Assembly: GCA_950073955.1 (NCBI GenBank)
Contig: CATMRH010000056.1
Coordinates: 1-8,100 of the forward strand
Direction of reading: 5' to 3'
DNA length: 8,100 bases
Source of the DNA: an uncultured archaeon
GTDB lineage: Archaea; Thermoproteota; Nitrososphaeria; Nitrososphaerales; Nitrosopumilaceae
Each line of letters opens with the position of its first letter. The first letter of the stretch is position 1. The notes beneath the pieces were generated by a model. It did no database searches and was not told the origin of the DNA. It was given only the letters and a program-made list of their open reading frames with translations. This document shows positions 1 through 5,246 of this stretch, piece by piece. The position numbers and the translations under genes were made by a program.

Positions 1-711
1 TGGTGTGTGATGGATCTCGCCAACGACAGAGCCATCGCCATTGATTAGACCTGGATATCCTCCTGGAAGGTCAATCAAACTGCCACGAACTTTACAATCC
101 TTGTAGGCCTTGCTGCTAAATTCAGAAAGAATTTCTGAACGCTCCTCACCTCCACGTAAAGTTCCGTATATGAACAAATGATTGACAGCTGACTTTGTCA
201 CCTTGCCTTTTGCTGATGCCAACAGTTGTGTCTTCGCCCATAGATGTGCCTTCTTGAAAATCAAGTTGGAGATAGTAATTCCATGATATTCATATCCTCT
301 CTCTACAGCCTCGATATAGCGAGGTCTAGGTGGGACATGTTCTTTTTTCACCCTATCTGGTACTACCACATATGTGATGGCTGTACGCAGTTCACCGTTT
401 TCAGAAAGAACTTCAACCTTCTTACGTTCGTAAAAAGTTGGATGCCCTTCCTTTGCATCTAATGAATCCCATCCATCATCTGAAACTTTGAAAAGCTTTC
501 CTGCTACTGCATGTCCTCGCAGTTTAACTACATCAAGTGCTCCCCCATCACGGCCACCAGAATAATAATGAAAATCTAATTCATAATCAGGAAGAAAGAA
601 TGTACCTGGTTCTACTTTCAGTGAGTTAGGATCTTTGTTGTGTTTATTACACCATTTTTTCCAGTCATCCCAATTAAGATTAGAACCATAGCCAAAGTGA
701 TAATCAGACAA
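1..711 (-). CDS. Tandem gamma-glutamylcyclotransferase-like (GGCT/AIG2 fold) protein, 3' end outside window
   Basis: Translating the minus strand from a TTG at 711 gives 237 residues that stay open to the window edge. Two GGCT-fold domains are visible. The first has GYGSNL at residues 7-12, the family's substrate-binding loop, and a candidate catalytic glutamate E88 in LDAKEGHP followed by YER, where GGCT enzymes place it. The second begins with YGTLRGG at about residues 182-188, and its catalytic part lies beyond the window. Known family members form 5-oxoproline from gamma-glutamyl peptides or amines in the cytosol; the substrate here is unknown. An in-frame ATG at 729 would add MRVRLL. I prefer TTG because TGAGGG lies about 11 bases upstream and the protein then begins right at the fold. 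The start overlaps the preceding gene, so it is probably the last gene of the minus-strand operon. Family confidence is good; the exact start is uncertain. Confidence 0.8.
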   Translation of the reverse strand, partial: MSDYHFGYGSNLNWDDWKKWCNKHNKDPNSLKVEPGTFFLPDYELDFHYYSGGRDGGALDVVKLRGHAVAGKLFKVSDDGWDSLDAKEGHPTFYERKKVEVLSENGELRTAITYVVVPDRVKKEHVPPRPRYIEAVERGYEYHGITISNLIFKKAHLWAKTQLLASAKGKVTKSAVNHLFIYGTLRGGEERSEILSEFSSKAYKDCKVRGSLIDLPGGYPGLINGDGSVVGEIHHTP

Positions 712-1237
712 AAGTAACCTTACCCTCATTCGATATTTTTGCTGTCTTAAAATCATAATTTTTCCTTTCTACACATTCATCAACTGATTTTTGTAGTGCT
801 GCAAGATTTGGATTTTTTGATTTTTTTGACAAAAACACAACTTCATTGACTTGTTTGTCATGATCTCCATTAAAAATTACAAAATCTACAGGATGAATAA
901 TTGGTTTGATATCATATGGATTGTATTTTTTCTTTAAAAAATAATCATCCATAGACTTTAACACTGTACTCACAACTCTTTTTCTGCCACGCTCTCTAGA
1001 TTTTTCACGCATTTCCCTCTCTTGTGAATGAAATTTATCCTCTTTTGTAGCAACACTACCAGATTTATTTTGCAATTTTTGTATCTGGTCATCATAATCA
1101 TCAAGCCAGGTCCTTGGAGCTGGCGCAGTAGAATGCAGATGAAGAAGTTGGCTTACTCTAAGAAGACTAGAACAATGTGGACATAAACACAAAATCGTCT
1201 TTAATTGTTGAAAGATGTCTACGAATGAATCTACCAT
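704..1237 (-). CDS. Endonuc_Holl-like protein, degenerate nuclease paralogue
   Basis: A 177-residue protein that resembles its upstream neighbour and the family of predicted endonucleases distantly related to archaeal Holliday junction resolvases. It has an N-terminal Cys pair (C19-P-H-C22), a charged helical linker at about 45-90 rich in Arg, Lys and Glu, and the nuclease-like core HPVDFVIFNG followed by VVFLSKKSK. Aligned with the neighbour's D...D-A-K, the first acid (D118) and last lysine (K139) are kept, but the central acid is serine (S137). It may therefore be catalytically weak or dead, serving as a DNA-binding or dimer partner. ATG at 1237 directly follows the TAA of the upstream gene with no gap, and GGAG lies about 12 bases upstream. 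This indicates translation from one operon mRNA. The family call is from motif pattern; the loss of activity is inference. Confidence 0.7.
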   Translation of the reverse strand: MVDSFVDIFQQLKTILCLCPHCSSLLRVSQLLHLHSTAPAPRTWLDDYDDQIQKLQNKSGSVATKEDKFHSQEREMREKSRERGRKRVVSTVLKSMDDYFLKKKYNPYDIKPIIHPVDFVIFNGDHDKQVNEVVFLSKKSKNPNLAALQKSVDECVERKNYDFKTAKISNEGKVTFV

Positions 1238-1735
1238 TTAGAACAACTCCGACCTAACTTTTCCGTCGTTTACAGCATCACGAATTTGTTTTTGGTTTTT
1301 TTCTAATGTTGCACTACCAGTTTTAGCATCCATAAATGTAATATTTGTGACATAATTGTTTGATGCACCTTCAAAGATTATAATATCTAGTTGTGCAGCT
1401 ATAAACCTACAATCTGCCACAGAAACTTGACTATCAAAGTCCCTGTAAGAGGGTAGAACGTTTTGCATAACTTTGCCGAGTCCTGTGCTAAGTGCCCTCT
1501 CTTCAGATGTTTTATCAACGCTAATCTTGAATTTTTTTAACGCTTCTAGCCTATCTTTAATTTCTTGGTTTAGGCCATTAAGTTCTTCTTTTAATTCTAG
1601 TTTTTTATCTTCTGCTTGTGGTGGAAATTGTTTAGTCCCATCAAACAAAATAGTTTTTGATAATTGAAAATCACCATGGCAATTCGGACATTGCGCTATG
1701 AGACTTGGATCTTGAAGTTCATTAATAATATTCAT
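1238..1735 (-). CDS. Endonuc_Holl family predicted endonuclease (Holliday junction resolvase-related)
   Basis: A 165-residue protein matching the layout of the Endonuc_Holl / COG4741 family. An N-terminal CPNC (C16, C19) probably binds metal. A Glu/Lys-rich coiled-coil segment spans about 42-72. A restriction-endonuclease-like core follows: DCRFIAAQLDIIIFEG (residues 108-123) and ITFMDAKTG (132-140), giving a D117...D136-x-K138 active site. The ending IRDAVNDGKV is also typical. Members are predicted structure-specific or general DNA nucleases; the true substrate is not known to me. It starts 6 bases after the stop of the upstream small gene and abuts its degenerate paralogue downstream, which looks like a tandem duplication. 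Some family members have an N-terminal membrane helix; this one does not, so I expect it to be cytosolic. Confidence 0.78.
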   Translation of the reverse strand: MNIINELQDPSLIAQCPNCHGDFQLSKTILFDGTKQFPPQAEDKKLELKEELNGLNQEIKDRLEALKKFKISVDKTSEERALSTGLGKVMQNVLPSYRDFDSQVSVADCRFIAAQLDIIIFEGASNNYVTNITFMDAKTGSATLEKNQKQIRDAVNDGKVRSELF

Positions 1736-1741
1736 TGTAAC

Positions 1742-1945
1742 TCATGAACAACATTCCGCTCTTTTCCAACCTTTATCATATTTTTTTGATATTTGTTCTG
1801 CCAATATCTCCGCAGCTTTATAGTCATCAACTTCATGCCATTTTGTTGTCTCGGTTGGTTCATGATTAACGTAATGTACACAAGATTTCAGGTGAATCTT
1901 TATTTCAGTTGCATTTGCAAGGTCTTCAAAGATGCAATATGTCAT
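1742..1945 (-). CDS. Small unrecognised protein, first gene of the minus-strand operon
   Basis: A 67-residue protein beginning MTYCIFEDLANATEI. I cannot assign a function. It is soluble with no membrane segment, has a Cys/His-containing stretch (LKSCVHYVNHE), a predicted helix around KAAEILAEQISKKY, and ends with adjacent cysteines (ECCS). It reads like a real, conserved archaeal small protein, with balanced hydrophobic and charged residues and no low complexity. The frame stays open upstream to an ATG at 2026, but I reject that start. The extension would overlap the zinc-finger gene on the other strand and has unlikely composition. The AT palindrome centred at 1969 also sits 24 bases before this ATG, where an archaeal TATA box for a leaderless transcript belongs. 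The next gene follows after 6 bases. Confidence 0.65.
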   Translation of the reverse strand: MTYCIFEDLANATEIKIHLKSCVHYVNHEPTETTKWHEVDDYKAAEILAEQISKKYDKGWKRAECCS

Positions 1946-1962
1946 AACTAAACAATAATACC

Positions 1963-1975
1963 ATTTATGATAAAT
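1963..1975. promoter_or_regulatory. Palindromic AT box between divergent genes
   Basis: ATTTATGATAAAT is a perfect palindrome with 6-base arms around a central G. Its centre is 24 bases upstream of the minus-strand ATG at 1945, fitting an archaeal TATA box with a leaderless transcript. On the plus strand it is only 14 bases before the ATG at 1983, too close for a leaderless start there. It may be a one-way promoter, a bidirectional core, or an operator. The role is inferred from spacing only. Confidence 0.4.
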
Positions 1976-1982
1976 ATTGTTG

Positions 1983-2081
1983 ATGGGAAAATACAGATGT
2001 ACTGTTTGTGGAAAGGAGTTTGCCACTTTTACATCACTTCAAGACCATGAGATTAATTATCATGGAAGAGGTACAGGATGA
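1983..2081 (+). CDS. Single C2H2 zinc-finger miniprotein, 32 residues
   Basis: Reading from ATG 1983 to TGA gives a 32-residue protein that is almost entirely one classical C2H2 zinc finger: C6-x2-C9-x12-H22-x4-H27, with CGKEF after the second cysteine and the core leucine L19. The fit to the consensus is too good for chance. An in-frame TAA at 1971 limits how far upstream the start can lie; two TTG codons directly before the ATG are weaker options. Single-finger miniproteins are known in archaea and usually bind DNA or proteins, but one finger alone rarely gives strong specificity. It diverges from the small minus-strand gene, with 37 bases between the two start codons, so it could be a local regulator. 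That is inference. Its first 44 bases overlap a spurious N-terminal extension on the other strand. Confidence 0.75.
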   Translation: MGKYRCTVCGKEFATFTSLQDHEINYHGRGTG

Positions 2082-2140
2082 ACATGTTTCTAAAATAACA
2101 AAATATGGGCATTTCACGCCTACTAAACGGATTTTCCATG

Positions 2141-2162
2141 CCGAATAGGCTCGGAATTTTTT
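2141..2162 (+). terminator. Possible terminator after the zinc-finger gene
   Basis: A weak 4-base-pair stem (CCGA/TCGG with a 6-base loop) is followed by six T at 2157-2162. Archaeal termination mainly needs T-runs, and further T-rich sequence follows to 2206. The position fits the end of the zinc-finger transcript. The stem is too short to be strong evidence. Confidence 0.3.
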
Positions 2163-2205
2163 ATGTTCTGAAAACTCTTTTCTAATACTGTCTTCTTCTT
2201 ATTTT

Positions 2206-2283
2206 ATGCCTTGGTGTCGTATTTGTAAGAAAACATATTGTTGGCATTTGAGACGAGAAGAAGAAGAAAAAAGAAGAAACTAA
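2206..2283 (+). CDS. Doubtful 25-residue Cys-containing ORF
   Basis: ATG 2206 to TAA encodes 25 residues with C4-x2-C7, then C12-x-H14, followed by a highly charged tail (RREEEEKRR). The Cys/His spacing could bind one zinc ion and echoes the nearby C2H2 miniprotein. But the tail is just the translation of a GAA-type purine tract, there is no clear ribosome binding site, and an ORF this short arises easily by chance. I list it as a candidate only. Confidence 0.2.
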   Translation: MPWCRICKKTYCWHLRREEEEKRRN

Positions 2284-2322
2284 GCCTGAATTAGCCAAAC
2301 ATGGTTTTGTTATTGTTTGTAG

Positions 2323-2328
2323 ATATAA
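2323..2328 (+). promoter_or_regulatory. TATA-like box before the 58-residue gene
   Basis: ATATAA lies 29-34 bases upstream of the ATG at 2357. An archaeal TATA box at this distance would place transcription start a few bases before the ATG, consistent with a nearly leaderless mRNA. Supported only by sequence and spacing. Confidence 0.35.
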
Positions 2329-2356
2329 CAAAAACACTATTTACCACTGATTTGTT

Positions 2357-2533
2357 ATGGTTTCCATGGTAGAAGATAATATTGGTGGGCGACCAGTTGA
2401 CATCACAAAAGAAGGCAGCGAAGTCAAAATAGTATTTCATCCAATCGCAAAAAACGCAACAAAACCAAAGGCAAATGTTTTCACTATAAAAATGTCAAAG
2501 GCAGATGTTGATAAAATCAAAAAAAGTTTCTGA
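2357..2533 (+). CDS. Small basic protein of unknown function, 58 residues
   Basis: ATG 2357 to TGA 2531-2533 encodes 58 residues: an acidic/Gly-containing start, a beta-like segment (VDITKEGSEVKIVFHPI), a Lys-rich turn, another beta segment (ANVFTIKM), and a C-terminal Lys-rich helix (KADVDKIKKSF). It has no cysteines, membrane segment or motif that I recognise. The alternating hydrophobic pattern and clean composition suggest a real small folded protein, perhaps nucleic-acid binding given its basic end, but I assign no function. A second ATG at 2366 (M4) is an alternative start. It lies upstream of the dnd operon on the same strand, but the repeats before dndB suggest that operon has its own promoter. 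Confidence 0.6.
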   Translation: MVSMVEDNIGGRPVDITKEGSEVKIVFHPIAKNATKPKANVFTIKMSKADVDKIKKSF

Positions 2534-2557
2534 TCGCAAACTTTCAGGTTGGTTATT

Positions 2558-2590
2558 ACATACTTCCAAATACTTTTAACATACTTCCAA
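2558..2590 (+). promoter_or_regulatory. Phased direct repeats, probable dndB promoter/operator
   Basis: A 12-base direct repeat ACATACTTCCAA occurs at 2558-2569 and 2579-2590, exactly 21 bases apart. A third, partial copy ATACTT lies between them, so ATACTT recurs at 2560, 2570 and 2581 with 10- and 11-base steps, all on one face of the helix. The array lies where TBP/TFB should bind. TTTTAA at 2574-2579 is about 26 bases before the GTG at 2602. A protein bound here would block initiation. DndB homologues are reported as negative regulators of dnd operons, so autoregulation is an attractive but unproven reading. Confidence 0.5.
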
Positions 2591-2595
2591 GATTT

Positions 2596-3705
2596 TTGTA
2601 TGTGGCTCAATCTAGTGTAGATGAAAAATCTGTTGGAAGTGAGACATATGGCTTTGATGCAATTCGTGGAATTCAGGCAGGTCGCGAGTTCTATGTTGGA
2701 ATGTGTCCACTAAAGATAATCCCAAAACTATTCATCTTCGATGATTATGATATTCCACCAGAGTTACGTGCCCAAAGAGTTTTGAGTGAATATAGAATTT
2801 CTCCAATTAAAAATTACATCTTGAATAATCCTGATGACTACATATTTTCATCATTAACTACATCAGTTGATGGAACCATGAAATTCATACCTGCTGCATC
2901 TCTTGGCCAAGGGGGTAAATTGGGTAGGCTATACATCAATATGGAATCCAGACTTTTGATAAATGACGGACAACATAGACGAAAAGCAATTGAAGAAGCA
3001 CTAAAAGAAAAACCAGAATTAGGCCATGAAATGATATCTGTTGTATTCTTCCAAGACAAGGGCTTGAAAAGAAGTCAACAAATGTTTTCTGATCTTAACA
3101 AGAATGCTGTAAAACCTACAAAATCACTTAGTATACTATATGATCATAGAGACAAGTTTTCAAAATTCATTGTAGGGATGGTAAACATTGTAGAGATTTT
3201 TCAAGGACGAGTAGAACTTGAAAAGACTACAATGTCAAATCGCTCAACCAAAGTATTCACACTAAACGGAATTTCTGATGCAACAATGCATTTGTTTGGT
3301 ATATCAAAAGGTAAAAAACTTTCAAAAGAAGAAGAAGATCTCACTAAAGAGTTTTGGGATGAAGTGTCTAAAAATATTCCTGAATGGCAGTTATTACTAG
3401 AAGGAAAAATTCTGCCTGCAGAATTAAGAAAAGAATTTGTACACTCCACTACAAACTCATTAAACGCATTAGGTATCGTAGGTAGGGTAATTTTACAAAA
3501 GTATCCTGACAACTGGAAAGAAAAGCTAAGAGGTCTAAAAGATATTAACTGGTCTAGAAAGAATCCTGAATGGGAAGGCAGACTGTTACTCAATGGAAGA
3601 ATGCTAAAAACTACATTGGGAGTAGAATTAGCTGCTAATACTGTTTTAAAAAAATGTGGCGTCTCACTATCTGAGAACAGATTAAAATACGAGAACAGAC
3701 CATGA
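2596..3705 (+). CDS. dndB: DndB, DGQHR-domain protein of the DNA phosphorothioation system
   Basis: A 369-residue protein, close to the usual DndB length. The name-giving DGQHR motif is at residues 124-128 (LLINDGQHRRKAI). Other DndB-like blocks are the N-terminal F-DAIRGIQAGREFY and CPLKIIPKLF, PPELRAQR (54-61), NPDDYIFSSLTTSVDG (78-93), and FSDLNKNAVKPTKSLS (164-179). In bacteria DndB is not needed for sulfur insertion but is reported to limit modification and repress the operon. It is the first gene of a tightly packed dndBCDEA operon and overlaps dndC by 4 bases (ATGA). The start is uncertain: TTG 2596 or GTG 2602. GTG suits a leaderless transcript from the TTTTAA box about 26 bases before it. 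The phased repeats directly upstream are candidate binding sites. The DGQHR family call is secure. Confidence 0.92.
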   Translation: MYVAQSSVDEKSVGSETYGFDAIRGIQAGREFYVGMCPLKIIPKLFIFDDYDIPPELRAQRVLSEYRISPIKNYILNNPDDYIFSSLTTSVDGTMKFIPAASLGQGGKLGRLYINMESRLLINDGQHRRKAIEEALKEKPELGHEMISVVFFQDKGLKRSQQMFSDLNKNAVKPTKSLSILYDHRDKFSKFIVGMVNIVEIFQGRVELEKTTMSNRSTKVFTLNGISDATMHLFGISKGKKLSKEEEDLTKEFWDEVSKNIPEWQLLLEGKILPAELRKEFVHSTTNSLNALGIVGRVILQKYPDNWKEKLRGLKDINWSRKNPEWEGRLLLNGRMLKTTLGVELAANTVLKKCGVSLSENRLKYENRP

Positions 3706-5246
3706 GTGAATCTATTTTTGAAAAACGAACAGTTACAGACATACATGAAGAAATTCGTAAAGTCTATCTAAGTGATAATAGACCGTGGATAATTGGTTTT
3801 AGTGGAGGTAAGGATTCTACATGTTTGGTACAACTGGTATGGAATGCATTATCTAAACTACCTAAAGAAAACCTACAGAAAAAAATCTATGTTATTTCGT
3901 CTGATACTTTGGTAGAATCTCCACAAATTTCAGAGAGAGTCATTGGAAGTTTGGATAAGATAGAAAAGATAGCAAAAGAGACACATCTTCCAATTTCTGC
4001 TAATCTTTTGAGACCAAAGTTGTCAGATACTTTTTGGGTCAGGCTTTTGGGTTTAGGATATCCTGCACCAACTCCAATGTTTAGATGGTGTACTGACATG
4101 CTCAAAATTGCAAATGCTGATAGGTTCATTCAAGAAAAAGTCTCAGAATACGGTGAGGCAATCATCCTTTTAGGTATGAGAAAAACCGAAAGTATCTCTA
4201 GACATCAAACAATGAATTTGTACAGGATCAAAAGTAGTCTGCTTTCTAGACATTCCAAGTTTCCTCAAACGTATGTATACACTCCAATTGAAGATTTTTC
4301 TGCAGAAGATGTATGGAATTTTCTTTTGCAAAACAAAAATCCTTGGGGAGAGGAAAACAGAGATTTGCTTGCGTTATACCAAGACGCAAACGCAAGTGAA
4401 TGCCCATTGGTAGTTGATACCAGTACCCCCTCATGTGGTGGTGGACGGTTTGGTTGTTGGACTTGTACGGTAGTTGACAAACAAAAGTACTTGACAAACT
4501 TGATTGAAAATGGCGAAGAATGGATGGAAGTGCTAGCAGAGCTTAGAGAAGATCTAAAGAAAACTCAAGATCCAGATGAATGGAAAAATGTACGCGAAGA
4601 AAAAAGAAGAACTGGAAGAGTTGAGTTGAAGACACATGGTTCAAAATGTAAGAAATGTTCTTTCCTGAATGACAATTCAGCAAAAATCTGTGAAAAGTGT
4701 TCAGAGCCACTGATCAAATACACACCAGGACCATACACGATGAAATTTAGAAAATGGTATCTGGAAAAACTATTGCGCGGACAAATGCGCGTACAAAAAG
4801 AGGGTCCTAACCCTAACATGACTTTGATACTTGAAGAGGAGATTCATGAAATTCAAAGAATTTGGAGGATGGAGCAAGGAGATTGGCAAAATTCTGCATA
4901 TCAAATTTATGGAAAAGTTACTGGAAAAAAACTTGAATCCATAAAGGATGACATGGGAGGATTTGGTAAGACGGAACAAGAATTATTGGAGCAATCTTGT
5001 ACTAATCATAATGTTTCATTCCAGCTTGTTAGCAATCTTCTTAATGCAGAATTTGAAACACAAGGAGCGACTCGCCACTCGAAAGTTTTTGGAAAAATTA
5101 AACAAGAATTACAAAAAGAATGGCGAGACACAAAAAACAAAGAAGATATGAATGAAATTATAGAAGAATTGTCTGAAAAACGAGAGGCAGAAGAAAAAGT
5201 AAAACCTACACCAAAATCCCAAGACAAAGATAAGAGTGAAGACTAG
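3702..5246 (+). CDS. dndC: DndC, PP-loop ATPase / sulfurtransferase with Fe-S ligands and an extra zinc ribbon
   Basis: A 514-residue protein of the PAPS-reductase-like PP-loop family. The ATP-binding PP-loop SGGKDST is at residues 34-40. W129-C130-T-D-M-L-K and LGMRKTES continue the adenosine-phosphosulfate-reductase-like core. The cysteines C234, C245, C252 and C255 (CGGGRFGCWTC) are the expected ligands of the DndC [4Fe-4S] cluster. DndC is thought to take sulfur from the cysteine desulfurase and pass it to the DNA backbone. Unusually, residues 316-333 form a C-x2-C-x10-C-x2-C zinc ribbon just before GPYTMKFR, where I recall bacterial DndC having no such module. The C-terminus (about 465-514) is highly charged and probably disordered. 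The ATG overlaps the dndB stop, and the TAG stop is followed immediately by the TTG of dndD in the same frame. Confidence 0.93.
   Translation: MSESIFEKRTVTDIHEEIRKVYLSDNRPWIIGFSGGKDSTCLVQLVWNALSKLPKENLQKKIYVISSDTLVESPQISERVIGSLDKIEKIAKETHLPISANLLRPKLSDTFWVRLLGLGYPAPTPMFRWCTDMLKIANADRFIQEKVSEYGEAIILLGMRKTESISRHQTMNLYRIKSSLLSRHSKFPQTYVYTPIEDFSAEDVWNFLLQNKNPWGEENRDLLALYQDANASECPLVVDTSTPSCGGGRFGCWTCTVVDKQKYLTNLIENGEEWMEVLAELREDLKKTQDPDEWKNVREEKRRTGRVELKTHGSKCKKCSFLNDNSAKICEKCSEPLIKYTPGPYTMKFRKWYLEKLLRGQMRVQKEGPNPNMTLILEEEIHEIQRIWRMEQGDWQNSAYQIYGKVTGKKLESIKDDMGGFGKTEQELLEQSCTNHNVSFQLVSNLLNAEFETQGATRHSKVFGKIKQELQKEWRDTKNKEDMNEIIEELSEKREAEEKVKPTPKSQDKDKSED

Larger units (their letters stand above)
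2082..2356. other. Intergenic stretch between the zinc-finger gene and the 58-residue gene
   Basis: No convincing gene of normal size on either strand, and no tRNA or other RNA gene that I can recognise. It holds a weak hairpin with a T-run (2141-2162), a pyrimidine-rich tract around 2174-2206, one doubtful 25-codon Cys-containing ORF (2206-2283), a GAA-rich purine tract (2255-2280), and a TATA-like box (2323-2328) before the next gene. Confidence 0.5.

Noticed and set aside
121..139. Perfect 8-base inverted repeat with a 3-base loop (TTCAGAAA/TTTCTGAA)
   Set aside because: It lies inside the GGCT-fold coding region, where the repeated Ser-Glu codons of SEILSE account for it. It has no adjacent T-run for termination and no promoter context.
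244..462. 72-codon open frame on the plus strand
   Set aside because: Opposite strand of the GGCT-fold gene, which has real domain motifs over the same bases.
1946..2026. N-terminal extension of the small minus-strand gene to an ATG at 2026
   Set aside because: It overlaps the strongly supported C2H2 gene on the other strand, has unlikely Trp/Tyr/His-rich composition, and would leave the well-spaced AT box inside the gene.
3201..3746. 181-codon open frame on the minus strand opposite dndB
   Set aside because: Antisense shadow of a clear dndB. Composition is Ser/Phe-rich, as expected from reversing Lys/Glu-rich codons, and there are no motifs.
4246..4497. Minus-strand open frames opposite the Fe-S region of dndC
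   Set aside because: The dndC frame carries conserved cysteines there; the antisense frames show no family features.
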